64,000 nucleotides of DNA from Alkalicoccobacillus plakortidis (GTDB taxonomy: Bacteria; Bacillota; Bacilli; Bacillales; Bacillaceae_D). A program made the translations under genes and the position numbers. Every line of letters begins with the position of its first letter. Position 1 is the first letter of the stretch. Location of the stretch: positions 124,001 through 188,000 of the forward strand of contig NZ_JAMQJY010000002.1 in assembly GCF_023703085.1 (NCBI RefSeq), written 5' to 3'. Below, piece after piece: positions 9,606 to 18,544 of this stretch. The notes beneath the pieces are model-generated. The model saw only the letters and a program-made list of their open reading frames with translations, ran no database searches and had not been told where the DNA came from.

Positions 9606-9662
9606 TCCCCCCCTTTTGTTGCAACTAGTTTACCCAAGCTTTCCCTTATTTTACATATGCTT

Positions 9663-10295
9663 CTACTCAACAAGTCCATGCCGATGTGCGTATATGGCTA
9701 GTTGAGTTCGATCATCCAAGTCTAACTTGTGTAGAATATTACTGACATGTGTTTTTACTGTCTTGATCCCGATGTATAAATGCTCAGCAATTTCCGAATT
9801 GGTTTTCCCATCTCCTATTAATAAAAGCACATCAAGCTCCCTTGCAGTCAGTTCTTCATGTAATAGTTTCACTTGGTTTGTTCTCATCTTGTTCATCATC
9901 TTTGTTGCGACCTTTGATTCTACAACCGGTTCTCCTTTGGCTGCAGAACGAATCGCCTTTGCAATATCAGAGGCAGACGTTGTTTTTAATAAATAGCTAA
10001 AAGCACCCGCTTCTATCACCGGGTACACCATGTCATCGTCTATAAAACTAGTTAAAACAATAATTTTACTATCTGGTTTTTGCTCCATAATCTTTTTTGT
10101 TGCCTCTATGCCATTCATGTTTTCCATTAGGAGATCCATTAAAATGACATCAACCTCATGCTCTAAAGCGAGCTTTGTCCCACTCTCTCCATCATTTGCT
10201 TCACCAATCACCTGAATGTCTGCCTGCGTGGACAGATAAGCACTAACACCCATTCTAACCATTTCGTGGTCATCAATTAATAGTACTTTAATCAT
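9663..10295 (-). CDS. liaR: Response regulator LiaR
   Basis: NarL/FixJ-type regulator of 210 residues. The receiver domain carries the acidic pair near DDHE, the phosphoacceptor in VDVILMDLLMENMNG (about residue 54), a threonine in VLTSF and a lysine in LLKTT. The C-terminal LuxR-type helix-turn-helix reads LTARELDVLLLIGDGKTNSEIAEHLYIGIKTVKTHVSNIL. It overlaps liaS by eight bases and is the last gene of the lia operon. LiaR activates the lia promoter in response to cell-wall antibiotics that disturb the lipid II cycle. Confidence 0.93.
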   Translation of the reverse strand: MIKVLLIDDHEMVRMGVSAYLSTQADIQVIGEANDGESGTKLALEHEVDVILMDLLMENMNGIEATKKIMEQKPDSKIIVLTSFIDDDMVYPVIEAGAFSYLLKTTSASDIAKAIRSAAKGEPVVESKVATKMMNKMRTNQVKLLHEELTARELDVLLLIGDGKTNSEIAEHLYIGIKTVKTHVSNILHKLDLDDRTQLAIYAHRHGLVE

Positions 10296-11346
10296 CCTTC
10301 TTTTCCCTCCATGCTAACGGAACCTTAGCTTCAATCTGAGTGCCCTTACCCTTAGCTGATTTCACTTGAAGTAACCCACCTATTTCAATCATTCGTTCTT
10401 TCATTGTCTGCAAACCATAGGAACCTTGACTAATCTGGGCAGGATCAAAGCCATTCCCGTTATCAATGATGGATAGCTTCCATTCGGATTTGCCGGCTTT
10501 AAGTGTACACTCAACTTTGGTTGCTTCAGCATGTCGGAGAATATTAGAAAAAGCCTCCTGTACCATTCGAAATAGTTGATCTTCAAAGCCTTGTGGAAGA
10601 TTTAAATTTGGTTCAATTTCATACACGATCTGTAAGTCTTGCTTCTCTTCCATCTCGAGGAATAATTGGTTGAGTCCTTCTTGAAGACTTCTTCCTTTTA
10701 ATTGAGTTGGTCTCAAATGTAGCAGTAAACTTCTCATTTCAGATTGAGCGAGGTTTGCCATCTTTTCAACACTTTTAAGTTGTGTCAGATTAATCTCTTG
10801 GTTGAGTTCTGCACCCTCTTTGATCGCTGCTGTCATCATGGAAATCGCAAATAGTTGCTGACTCACTGCATCATGCAGCTCTCTGGCTAAACGCTGCCTC
10901 TCTTCTGTTACTGCAGCCCGTTTGACCGTGTCCTGCATGTTTGCATTTCGAGTCGACAATCTTTGTAACGAGGCGACCTGTTCTTCTACATGCTCAGCCA
11001 TTGAATTCATTCTTGTGACTAGCTCTGTGAGTTCATCCTCTCCTTCTATACGAATACGATGAGAAAAGGTTCCACGTTCATATAAGGCCGCGCCATGTAA
11101 CAGAGATTCCATCCGTCGTTTTAATGGTTCTGCCTGAAGAAAACCACTAATGAATCCTGAACCGATAATTAGTGCTAAAATCCACAATAGTAATGGTACA
11201 CCAAATAATTGACGATCGAATAATACTAAAAATCCGCGGTTTTCTTCGTTTGTAACCATCAGTATGACTAAAATGGTCACTAATAAGGAATGAACTAATC
11301 CATGTTTAACAAACTGCCATAAAAAACTTGAAAGGCGCTTCTTCAT
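10288..11346 (-). CDS. liaS: Sensor histidine kinase LiaS
   Basis: Kinase of 352 residues. Two membrane helices (about 12-30 and 46-68) flank a very short extracellular loop, which is the intramembrane-sensing layout. A HAMP segment, the HisKA_3 motif ERQRLARELHDAVSQQLFA with the phosphorylated histidine, and a HATPase_c domain with NGNGFD follow. Its start overlaps the end of liaF and its end overlaps liaR. LiaS is held off by LiaF until envelope stress. Confidence 0.93.
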   Translation of the reverse strand: MKKRLSSFLWQFVKHGLVHSLLVTILVILMVTNEENRGFLVLFDRQLFGVPLLLWILALIIGSGFISGFLQAEPLKRRMESLLHGAALYERGTFSHRIRIEGEDELTELVTRMNSMAEHVEEQVASLQRLSTRNANMQDTVKRAAVTEERQRLARELHDAVSQQLFAISMMTAAIKEGAELNQEINLTQLKSVEKMANLAQSEMRSLLLHLRPTQLKGRSLQEGLNQLFLEMEEKQDLQIVYEIEPNLNLPQGFEDQLFRMVQEAFSNILRHAEATKVECTLKAGKSEWKLSIIDNGNGFDPAQISQGSYGLQTMKERMIEIGGLLQVKSAKGKGTQIEAKVPLAWREKKDD

Positions 11347-12089
11347 ATCTCACGCACCTTGACAGATCCTACAGCACAGGAAAGAACAAGTTTCACTTTT
11401 CTTACGCTGTTTTGATAATCAGGTGATCGTAGAAGAACCGTTTGATTAAAACCACCTTGTTTAGAATGCAAGATGGAGCTTTCACCCACCAAAACATACG
11501 ATTGAATGGCGTATCCTAAATCCTCAGGCATGTAAATATGAACGTCACCAATCACATTTTGTACGATAATTAACGTTTCACCCTCTGGAATAATGGCTTT
11601 TGCTAAATCAATGCGAACATCGCCAATGCCATTCCAAATCGTCATATCTGTTAATTCGAAGGCAGAGTGGGTATAACGGACTTCTCCAAGCAGACTTCTT
11701 TTTATAATGGTTTGGTTGTCTCCAACTTGTTGAATTGGTTTTTCCTCTTCAATTGGTTGTTTCTGCTCTTCAACCTTCTTTTTCTGTCTCTGTTTCTTTT
11801 TCGGTTTTGTTTTTTTATCTGAACGAACCATTTGCCAACCAGCGTATAACAAACATAAAGACAAAAATAACGTAAAGAAATTTATATGAAACAACTGACC
11901 AAAAAAGATAACAATAGCTAGAAAGAAAAATAATCTTCCGAGCCTCCGCTTTTGTTTTTTAACGAAAAATACCCCTAAGGCAAGGAAGACCAACGGCGCC
12001 ACTAAGGAGTTCGAGAAAAAGGCAAGTGTATTAAATAGAATGATTAAACCAACTGCTGCAAAAATACTCCCTATTATCGTTCTGCGCAC
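11343..12089 (-). CDS. liaF: LiaF, inhibitor of the LiaRS system
   Basis: Membrane protein of 248 residues with a GTG start after AAAGGAGGG. The N-terminal half holds several hydrophobic segments, then a Lys/Gln/Glu-rich linker (about residues 95-120). The C-terminal soluble domain is the LiaF-type beta-rich domain (GDVRIDLAKAIIPEGETLIIVQNVIGDVHIYMPED). In B. subtilis LiaF keeps LiaS inactive in the absence of stress. It overlaps liaS by four bases. Confidence 0.9.
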   Translation of the reverse strand: MRRTIIGSIFAAVGLIILFNTLAFFSNSLVAPLVFLALGVFFVKKQKRRLGRLFFFLAIVIFFGQLFHINFFTLFLSLCLLYAGWQMVRSDKKTKPKKKQRQKKKVEEQKQPIEEEKPIQQVGDNQTIIKRSLLGEVRYTHSAFELTDMTIWNGIGDVRIDLAKAIIPEGETLIIVQNVIGDVHIYMPEDLGYAIQSYVLVGESSILHSKQGGFNQTVLLRSPDYQNSVRKVKLVLSCAVGSVKVREI

Positions 12090-12116
12090 GATCTTCCCTC
12101 CTTTCCGCTGTCAAAT

Positions 12117-12920
12117 TTATTCGAATGTGATATCTCCAGAAAGAGTTGATATGCTTATCTGATAGTCTCCATCACCTATTGAATTGCTATACTCTCTTGC
12201 TTTTACACTGCTGCCTTGTTCAGTTATTGTCCCACTTAACGTATCAACATTATAATGAGCATTCCATTTAGGTGCTGAAACTCGAACATCCCCTGATACT
12301 GTGTCCACTTGGATATCCCCTTGCTCATCAGAGTAACCAAATTCTATATTTCCAGATACGGAATCCGCTTGAACTTCATCACTTGTTATATCCGCCAATT
12401 CCACCTTACCTGAAACTGAATCAACATTTACAGTTTCCGCGTGCAAAAGCCCTGAGTTGGTAAACCCTCCAGAAACCATCTCAACATCAATGTCTTCGAA
12501 CGTAAAATCACCATCTAGAGTTAAGACACCTGACACTGTTGAAAGATTAAGATCTTTTGTATAGTTTTTTGGGAGGTAGACAACAGCTTCTCGATCCTTT
12601 AGATCACCAAAAAATGATGGGAACCAACGAAATCCTTTTTGCTCGGTAAGGATTTCTAGCTTACGACTATTTCGTTTCACATTAAAGATGTCCTTTACTT
12701 CTTCTCCAGTTATGCTTACTCTTAATTCTTTGTCATCAGTTGGTACAATTGTCCAATTAACAGCCTTGCTTTCTAATGACAATTCATTGATTCCATCTAT
12801 ATTTTCCGTTACTTCTGATACTTTAGAATTTGCGTTTTTTGTATAAAAGAAAGTCGAGGCTGTTACCAGTAATAGTATAACACCAACACCCATCATGACG
12901 AAGCCTAGTAGTTTTTTCAC
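12117..12920 (-). CDS. liaG: LiaG-like DUF4097 protein
   Basis: A short signal anchor (residues 4-24) is followed by an extracytoplasmic domain with repeated beta-strand motifs, VSGGF, DSVSGKVEL, DSVSGNIEF, DTVSGDVRV and DTLSGTITE, the right-handed beta-helix typical of DUF4097. The GTG at 12920 is chosen because GGGCGGTG lies just before it. The product has 267 residues. Its place between liaH and liaF matches liaG in B. subtilis, where its exact role is unclear. A hairpin before it probably lowers its expression relative to liaIH. Confidence 0.87.
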   Translation of the reverse strand: MKKLLGFVMMGVGVILLLVTASTFFYTKNANSKVSEVTENIDGINELSLESKAVNWTIVPTDDKELRVSITGEEVKDIFNVKRNSRKLEILTEQKGFRWFPSFFGDLKDREAVVYLPKNYTKDLNLSTVSGVLTLDGDFTFEDIDVEMVSGGFTNSGLLHAETVNVDSVSGKVELADITSDEVQADSVSGNIEFGYSDEQGDIQVDTVSGDVRVSAPKWNAHYNVDTLSGTITEQGSSVKAREYSNSIGDGDYQISISTLSGDITFE

Positions 12921-12980
12921 GCACACACCGCCCTTGTCTATTAGTCACTATAAATGGTTTTCTTCGTTTTCACAAGATAG

Positions 12981-13000
12981 AAAAGCGAGGTTTCCCTCGC
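12981..13000 (-). terminator. Attenuating terminator between liaH and liaG
   Basis: GCGAGG, GAAA loop and CCTCGC followed by TTTTCT on the minus strand. It would let the strong inducible transcript end after liaIH with some readthrough into liaGFSR, as in B. subtilis. Confidence 0.7.
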
Positions 13001-13015
13001 CTATCTAATCTCTCA

Positions 13016-13627
13016 TTATGACTTTTGTGACGCCTTTAATTGTGCAAGCTCTTCTTCAATCTCTGCTTTTAGGTCGTCGTTTTCAATTTCAATTGCTGCC
13101 TGTTTCCACTGATCAAATACCTCAGGTTCACCCTGCTTAAATGAACGGCTTGTGCGCGAGAACATTTTCTCAAGCTCTGCTCCGGCTTTTGCTACTTCTT
13201 TTTGTTGCTCAAGCTCTTGCTGCTGTTCAGCCTTATAATGTAAAGATTGCTCTAGCTCTTGAACCTCATCATTAAGGCTTGCAATCAACTCTTTATTTTG
13301 CTCAATAAGAGCACGATATTTTTCTTGCTCGCCTAGAGCATGCCTTTTTTCCAAAAGGGCTCTTCTCGCAAAGTCTTCTTCTTCCTTCTCAATGGCAACT
13401 GTCGCTTGTTGTTGTCTTTTCTCAGCTAGCTTGCCTGCCATTTCAATAGAGCGTTCAAATGTTGTATACATACGCTCCTGCTTAGCGATTTGGTCTTTTT
13501 TCTTTCTGATTAAATCCTTTGTATCACGAATATCCTGCTTTAACAGTGCCAATGGATCCTCCATGCGCTCTAATCCCTCATGGATAGACGCTTTTACCAA
13601 ACGTTGAACTCGTGTCGTAATACTCAT
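13016..13627 (-). CDS. liaH: PspA/IM30 family protein LiaH
   Basis: A 203-residue, almost wholly coiled-coil protein of the phage-shock family; such proteins form large rings on the inner face of the membrane and protect it under stress. The start is MSITTRVQRLVKASIHEGLERMEDP, typical of the PspA amphipathic N-terminus, and the DIRDTKDLIRKKKDQIAKQE heptads follow. AGGAGG precedes the ATG. It lies 20 bases after liaI in the lia operon. A second family member is at 39930. Confidence 0.92.
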   Translation of the reverse strand: MSITTRVQRLVKASIHEGLERMEDPLALLKQDIRDTKDLIRKKKDQIAKQERMYTTFERSIEMAGKLAEKRQQQATVAIEKEEEDFARRALLEKRHALGEQEKYRALIEQNKELIASLNDEVQELEQSLHYKAEQQQELEQQKEVAKAGAELEKMFSRTSRSFKQGEPEVFDQWKQAAIEIENDDLKAEIEEELAQLKASQKS

Positions 13628-13647
13628 TATGACATCCTCCTCTATTA

Positions 13648-14036
13648 TTATTTATTCATGATTCTTGAGAACTCTTCATCTAACGAACGACTTTTCTTTA
13701 CGACCGGATTAGTGTGATAATCCGTATCGGAGTCACTTCCTTCATCCTCATCCTTAAAGTAACGATAGCCCCAAAATACAAGCAAACTAGCAATGAAAAA
13801 TGGAATCAATGCTCCGACTCCACTAAGAGTCATCATTCCTCCAAAAATAAATAACACGATACTACAGCTGATATGCCGCCTTTTTGCTGGTACTTTTTAT
13901 ATCCCCAATACAGAAGACCAAGTCCAATCGCAAAAGGAACAAGTCCACCTAAATGAACACCAATCATTCCAAGCAATATCACAACACCGATAATCATCAA
14001 TACAATACCTAAACCAGGATTCTTACGTTTTTTCAA
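13648..14036 (-). CDS. liaI: Membrane protein LiaI (frameshifted)
   Basis: The start is TTG at 14036 after AAAGGAGGAG. The first frame gives two hydrophobic segments (GLGIVLMIIGVVILLGMIGV and LVPFAIGLGLLYWGY) and then leaves frame after GGISA. The second frame continues with VLFIFGGMMTLSGVGALIP and a charged tail. The join is at about 13864 (observed ACAGC). Adding one base to make CCAGC gives GGISAGSIVLFIFGG and one protein of about 129 residues, matching B. subtilis LiaI (126). LiaI is the membrane anchor for LiaH. Confidence 0.82.
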
Positions 14037-14267
14037 TGTTTTTCTCCTCCTTTCCTTTCGTTATCCTTATTGTAGGTGAGCTGAGCTTTTTTTACGCCAA
14101 GCTGCAGCATGGTTTTCTCTCCGTCTTCAGGCTGATCCTACTCTAAGCCTCTCGCGTTGAATCCGCCTTCATTTTGTCATGGTTATAGGGACAAAAGTTC
14201 GTTATACTAGAAGTGCAAGTCTTACATAGACTAAAAGAAAAGTGTGAAATCAGGAGTGTGAATGATA

Positions 14268-14983
14268 TGGAGGTTTCAATATGGTTGGCGTTTTTCGCTT
14301 GGAATGGTTTCGTTTCTGTCTCCATGTATCTTTCCATTAGTGCCTGCCTACTTAGCCCAATTAACAGGCTCCACTATAGCCGATGGACAAGTGCAAGCTG
14401 AGAGGCATTTGATTTTAACAAGAAGTTTGGGGTTTATTTTAGGGTTCACAATTATATTTGTCCTAATGGGTGCATCATCTTCGTTTTTAGGACAGATCTT
14501 CGCAAATAACCGTCAATTAATTGAACAGCTTGGTGGAATTTTTATTGTTTTATTTGGGTTACAGATGGTTGGAGTAATCTTCTCAGATCATTGCTTACAG
14601 AAAAAAAGTTACCAATAAAACCACGAAAATCAGCCAGCTTTTCTAATTCTTTGTTGATTGGATTTTTGTTTGGAGCAGGTTGGATGCCTTGTATTGGTTT
14701 AGTTCTAGGATCAATTCTTATTATTGCGAGTAACGGGGAGACGATGAGTTTTGGTATTCTTTTACTCTTTGTATACTCAGCGGGTCTTGGAGTGCCGTTT
14801 TTAATTGTAGCATTTTTCTGGTCAAAATCTTTATCAAAGCTCAGAGTGATAAACAGATGGTTACCAACGATTCAACGTGTGAGCGGGATATTAATGATCA
14901 TTCTAGGAATTTTACTCTTTACGGGTTATTTCCGTGTTCTCTCGGCATACTTTGCACGTTTTGTTCCGTTTTTTAATTTTTGA
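14268..14983 (+). CDS. ccdA: Cytochrome c biogenesis protein CcdA (two frameshifts)
   Basis: Polytopic thiol-disulfide transporter that carries reductant across the membrane for cytochrome c maturation and spore coat synthesis. ATG 14268 follows AGGAGTG and gives MEVSIWLAFFAG; the frame then leaves at GCTTGG (14297-14302). Removing one T continues as MVSFLSPCIFPLVPAYLAQLTGS, with the first conserved Pro-Cys motif. A second break near 14590, not at CCAGC, leads into LLTEKKLPIKP and then GAGWMPCIGLVLGSIL with the second conserved cysteine. Total about 238 residues, the usual size. It is transcribed away from the lia operon. Confidence 0.92.
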
Positions 14984-15024
14984 GTACAGAAGTAAACAGG
15001 ATAATAAATACACGGACGAAACAA

Positions 15025-15064
15025 AACAACAAACGATATTATTAATAGGATCGTTTGTTGTTTT
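15025..15064 (+). terminator. ccdA terminator
   Basis: AACAACAAACGAT pairs with ATCGTTTGTTGTT around an AT-rich loop, with TTTTATATTT after it. It belongs to the recurrent hairpins carrying a CGATC-type core. Confidence 0.8.
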
Positions 15065-15246
15065 ATATTTAGGAATGATTATGGTGATTGGGCATCTGGA
15101 GACTACCTCCTTGCTGCGTGTACCTACGTTATAAAAAGAGTTAGGGTTTCTGGTAACAATGACTTCCAGATCCATTTCCTCAACCGATTTAAAATAACTC
15201 GCAGCGTCACCATAAATAAATGTTAGTTGTTAATAATATCCACAAA

Positions 15247-15274
15247 AAAATAGGAAGTAGTAACTCCCTATTTT
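15247..15274 (-). terminator. Terminator of the nuclease-fold lipoprotein gene
   Basis: AAAATAGG(A)AGT pairs with ACTCCCTATTTT around a short TAGTA loop. It lies downstream of the minus-strand gene that ends at 15303. Confidence 0.7.
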
Positions 15275-15302
15275 CGCTTTTCCTATAATGCTGCTGTTTT
15301 GT

Positions 15303-16037
15303 TCAGTTGTTTGAGTTTTCTTCTTCCCATTTCTTTAGTGACTCTTCAAGTACATCATAATCAAACCCCGATTCGGTCACAAATCCTTCTAAAGACCAAA
15401 TGTATATTTCTGCATTTTTGATATGTTCCTCAGCTTCTACTAGCCTATCTTTGTATCGTTCATCCTCAAAATCAGGTAGCACACGCGCCAATCCACCACT
15501 AACTAAAGCGTAATTAATATTATGCGTTTCTTTGCCTTCACCTACATACCAAATGTATCCAAGCGATTCTCCATCCTCATTTTCACTAGGATTGGCACGT
15601 ACTAATTTTACGGTTTCACCTACAGCTTGATACGGCTCGGCCCAACCTTGTGCGCCTGTAACCCATTCATGATCCCCTTCTGTCGGTGCTTCAAGTCCTG
15701 CAAGTCGGATCGTTTCTTGTCCGTTTTCAGTTTCGACAACAACATTATTACCATCAATTGCTTCCACTAAGGTGACTTCTTCGTACTCATTATCTCCTAT
15801 TGCGATTCCTCCCTCTGCTTCCGCTTCAGCGTCTGCTTCCGCTTCTAGTTCTGCTTCTGTTGGTTCGGGATCTTCAGCTTGCGTTTCTTGTTCACTCTCA
15901 CCAGAGGACTGTACTGCATTGTCGCTTTCTGAATCACTGTTGCATCCTACAAGAGTAATGGCTAACGTCATTGTAAAAATGGACATGTACCATTTGAATG
16001 ATTTTGTTGAATCTGCTCCGTTCGCTATTTTAATCAC
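15303..16037 (-). CDS. Lipoprotein with a staphylococcal-nuclease-like domain
   Basis: Product of about 244 residues. A hydrophobic signal ends in the lipobox ITLVGC (cysteine near residue 32), followed by a very acidic linker rich in Glu and Ala (about 40-78). The C-terminal half resembles the thermonuclease fold: AIDGNNVVVETENGQETIRLAGLEAP, then LGYIWYVGEG and NYALVSGGLARV. Compared with the S. aureus nuclease signature, the second metal-binding aspartate of DGD is Asn, the Asp of DTPE is Glu and the catalytic Glu is Thr; the Arg is kept. It may bind ligands without cutting DNA. The GTG start is uncertain, as a later ATG also precedes a usable signal. Confidence 0.75.
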   Translation of the reverse strand: MIKIANGADSTKSFKWYMSIFTMTLAITLVGCNSDSESDNAVQSSGESEQETQAEDPEPTEAELEAEADAEAEAEGGIAIGDNEYEEVTLVEAIDGNNVVVETENGQETIRLAGLEAPTEGDHEWVTGAQGWAEPYQAVGETVKLVRANPSENEDGESLGYIWYVGEGKETHNINYALVSGGLARVLPDFEDERYKDRLVEAEEHIKNAEIYIWSLEGFVTESGFDYDVLEESLKKWEEENSNN

Positions 16038-16133
16038 AGTCCTGCACCTATCCTTTTCAAATTAATTTATATAGATCAATCCACAATTACTCTAATATCC
16101 TTTTTTCAACAAATATAAACTGATTTTTATAAG

Positions 16134-16322
16134 CTATCCTTTTTTTACCTCAACCCTACTTTTATCGGTTTTTATCTTTTTAGCTATCCACTCTTTCATA
16201 TAATGGACACGATCACCACGCTCTAATGTTCTAAGTTCCTTAGTAAGCATCTCAATTTCATCATACTCATCAGAAAGAAAAGAACAGAAAAGAACGATAT
16301 TCATATGAATTTGTTTTACCAT
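16134..16322 (-). CDS. Doubtful small ORF, 62 residues
   Basis: A short frame with charged content (LTKELRTLERGDRVHYMKEWIAKKIK). There is no visible ribosome binding site before the ATG, and no family is recognised. It may be a gene remnant or chance. Confidence 0.28.
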   Translation of the reverse strand: MVKQIHMNIVLFCSFLSDEYDEIEMLTKELRTLERGDRVHYMKEWIAKKIKTDKSRVEVKKG

Positions 16323-16450
16323 CGAGAACAGCTATTGATTTTTTAATTTACTAAAATTAGTGTTTGGATGCAGTCAAGAAACTTAACATGTCAAAAGACT
16401 GTTTATCTAATCTTTTAAGAGTCTGAGACAGTCTTTGTTGGAACAAAATA

Positions 16451-16497
16451 AAATCGGCGAACGATCCTGACAATAGGACCGTTCGCCGTTTGATTTT
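16451..16497 (-). terminator. ecsC terminator
   Basis: GGCGAACGATCCT pairs with AGGACCGTTCGCC, with one mismatch, and A/T-rich flanks. It lies downstream of ecsC on the minus strand. It is a member of the recurrent GAACGATCCT hairpins. Confidence 0.8.
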
Positions 16498-16558
16498 GGA
16501 AACTGATTAGCTATTAGTATTCTCATTAAGCTAATTTGTATTTTGAAACAGATGAACA

Positions 16559-17275
16559 TCATAAATTAGGACCTTCACCTTGGGTCAACATGCGCATCCG
16601 GTAGCTGTTCATGGCAGTTACTTTAAGCAGGTCTAGGAAGTGGCTGTTGGCTGCGGCTCCTACTACTGCGCCAAAGCCAGGAATTAGTTGGAGCATTTTT
16701 GGGAGATCAATAAAATCTCGATAGCTTAATTGGAATGCCTTCCAATCCATTGTGAGTGGGTCTTCTGGGTTTGTTGGGAGTTGCTTGGCATAGTCCTCCC
16801 AGTTCTCGACTCTCTCTAATAACTTAGCCCGTTCCTCGCCTTCAGAAAAAGCAAGTTGGAAAATGGTTAGTAGAAATAGCCGTTCTTGAAATTCCCTGCA
16901 GTCGTATCCATAGGTAATGGCTGTATCAAACAAACATTTCATTTTAATACTTAACAGCAAAGGGAAGTCAGCCATGCCGAGCAATATCCCACCTGCTCCC
17001 GTACCAATACCCTCTGCAATCGCCGTATTTTTATAAGTACGGAAGAGTTCTTGAACCTCTTGCTCACGCTCTTCAAATGTAGTTGTTAAATCCAACTCTT
17101 TTTTTGAAATATACTCTGATCCAGTTAACGTTGCCTGCACCATATGCTTCACACTTACAGTGACAACCGAATGAACTTTTTCTGGTATAAAGGTGTTCAT
17201 TTTCTTCTGCCACTTCTTCGCAAAACGACCAGTCATGGATTGGCTTTTGCCGAGCTTACGTTTCCACCTGATCAT
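16559..17275 (-). CDS. ecsC: EcsC family protein
   Basis: A 238-residue product with the EcsC signature: an amphipathic N-terminus, a glycine-rich hydrophobic stretch (IAEGIGTGAGGILLGMADFPLLLSIKMKC) and a C-terminal LIPGFGAVVGAAANSHFLDLL segment. Its molecular function is not known. In B. subtilis it is the third gene of the ecs operon, as here, 55 bases after ecsB. Confidence 0.9.
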   Translation of the reverse strand: MIRWKRKLGKSQSMTGRFAKKWQKKMNTFIPEKVHSVVTVSVKHMVQATLTGSEYISKKELDLTTTFEEREQEVQELFRTYKNTAIAEGIGTGAGGILLGMADFPLLLSIKMKCLFDTAITYGYDCREFQERLFLLTIFQLAFSEGEERAKLLERVENWEDYAKQLPTNPEDPLTMDWKAFQLSYRDFIDLPKMLQLIPGFGAVVGAAANSHFLDLLKVTAMNSYRMRMLTQGEGPNL

Positions 17276-17329
17276 TTCCTCTTTTGCTTCCTCTTCATAT
17301 AAAGAAACGATTGTGCCTCACCTCTCTAC

Positions 17330-18544
17330 TTAAACGGCTTGTTTTTTGCGGCGGTGAATAAATGATGTGCTACCTAAATACGCGAATACTAGTCCTGCTG
17401 CTAAGCCAACAACTGCGATTAACGCATCTCCTACTAGAAAAAGCACAACAGCTAAAACCACAGCCATAAATGATAGGAGCTTTAAACTTAGTGATGTTAG
17501 TGCTTTTTTTCTTCCTTCTGGTTCAGCAGGGTAAATATCTACCCACATATTCATATCGTAATGATACCAAATCGTTGAGAGCTGCATCATAACCATATGC
17601 ATAAAAACAATAATTATCGCTATTTGAATCCAACCACCCGGTAGAATGTATAGAACAAACGCACCCACTGCCATCAATCGTAGATAAATCCCAAGATAAT
17701 CGTTCGCTCGAATAAAAGAACGACTCATTAAGAATGTGTAAACGGATTGATTTTTTCCAACAAGGATAGGGATCAACCAGCTTAAGTATTTGCGTTCTCG
17801 TACTTGATTACGCAGCTGTGGTACATCGGTAAAGGCATTTGCAATCCGGTAGAAGAACATGACCATACTCTCTTCGACCTCTATCAAATGGTTCCATTTC
17901 AACGAGTAGGTTCGGGCAAGTTTTTTCCAATATAGAAAATAGAGTCCAAACATCAATAGCAGAACGATGCCTACAAAGGCGATCCCTGCTTGGGAAAACA
18001 ATAAATACAGAAGCACTACATTAATAATAGCGCGGAGTACCATATGAGATACTCTCTCCTGCTTACTTTGTAAACGTTGCTCCTCCCAACTCGAAAGCAC
18101 GTTCCAAAGTTTAGCCAGAACTAAAACAGCAAGTGTTGACCAAAATACAGGACCTGTACCGATTCTTAGGACAAATAACGGACCTAATAACAGGAGACAG
18201 AGCACAATGAGTCCAACCTGGATAAAAAACGAGTAACGAATGGCGGAACGGAAATAATCACTCATTTTTGCTTCAAACGGTAATAAAAACACCACATCAG
18301 CCTGCTTCACAAATGTACGCACGCGACTTCTTGTTAAAATAAATAGAAATACAACTGTAAAAAGTTCTACCGTAGGAAATTGTTCAGGTAGCTGCTCTAA
18401 AATTTGTTGGTAATAATAGCTTCCAACAATAAACAAAAAGTAAACCGTAAACAAAAATCCGCTATTTCCAATTAACTTTAAGTAACGTCCTGCTTCACTC
18501 CAATAAGATTGGACCCTCTCTTGCCATAAGCTTTGCGCATTCAT
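17330..18544 (-). CDS. ecsB: ABC transporter permease EcsB
   Basis: A 404-residue protein with many hydrophobic helices in two groups and a charged loop between them (about residues 155-175), the EcsB pattern. It forms the membrane part of the EcsAB transporter. Ecs affects protein secretion, competence and intramembrane proteolysis by RasP in B. subtilis. Its ATG overlaps the ecsA stop by four bases. Confidence 0.93.
   Translation of the reverse strand: MNAQSLWQERVQSYWSEAGRYLKLIGNSGFLFTVYFLFIVGSYYYQQILEQLPEQFPTVELFTVVFLFILTRSRVRTFVKQADVVFLLPFEAKMSDYFRSAIRYSFFIQVGLIVLCLLLLGPLFVLRIGTGPVFWSTLAVLVLAKLWNVLSSWEEQRLQSKQERVSHMVLRAIINVVLLYLLFSQAGIAFVGIVLLLMFGLYFLYWKKLARTYSLKWNHLIEVEESMVMFFYRIANAFTDVPQLRNQVRERKYLSWLIPILVGKNQSVYTFLMSRSFIRANDYLGIYLRLMAVGAFVLYILPGGWIQIAIIIVFMHMVMMQLSTIWYHYDMNMWVDIYPAEPEGRKKALTSLSLKLLSFMAVVLAVVLFLVGDALIAVVGLAAGLVFAYLGSTSFIHRRKKQAV

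Larger units (their letters stand above)
14984..15302. other. Intergenic region after ccdA
   Basis: It holds the ccdA terminator (15025-15064) and, at the other end, the terminator of the opposing lipoprotein gene (15247-15274). No supported gene lies in the 170 bases between them. Confidence 0.6.

Noticed and set aside
13833..14036. Two separate small membrane proteins upstream of liaH
   Set aside because: The two frames join to one protein of LiaI length when a C is added to make CCAGC, and the second has no ribosome binding site of its own.
14213..14401. Plus-strand ORF at the ccdA start taken as a separate gene
   Set aside because: It is the N-terminus of CcdA in the frame before the GCTTGG lesion, followed by out-of-frame sequence.
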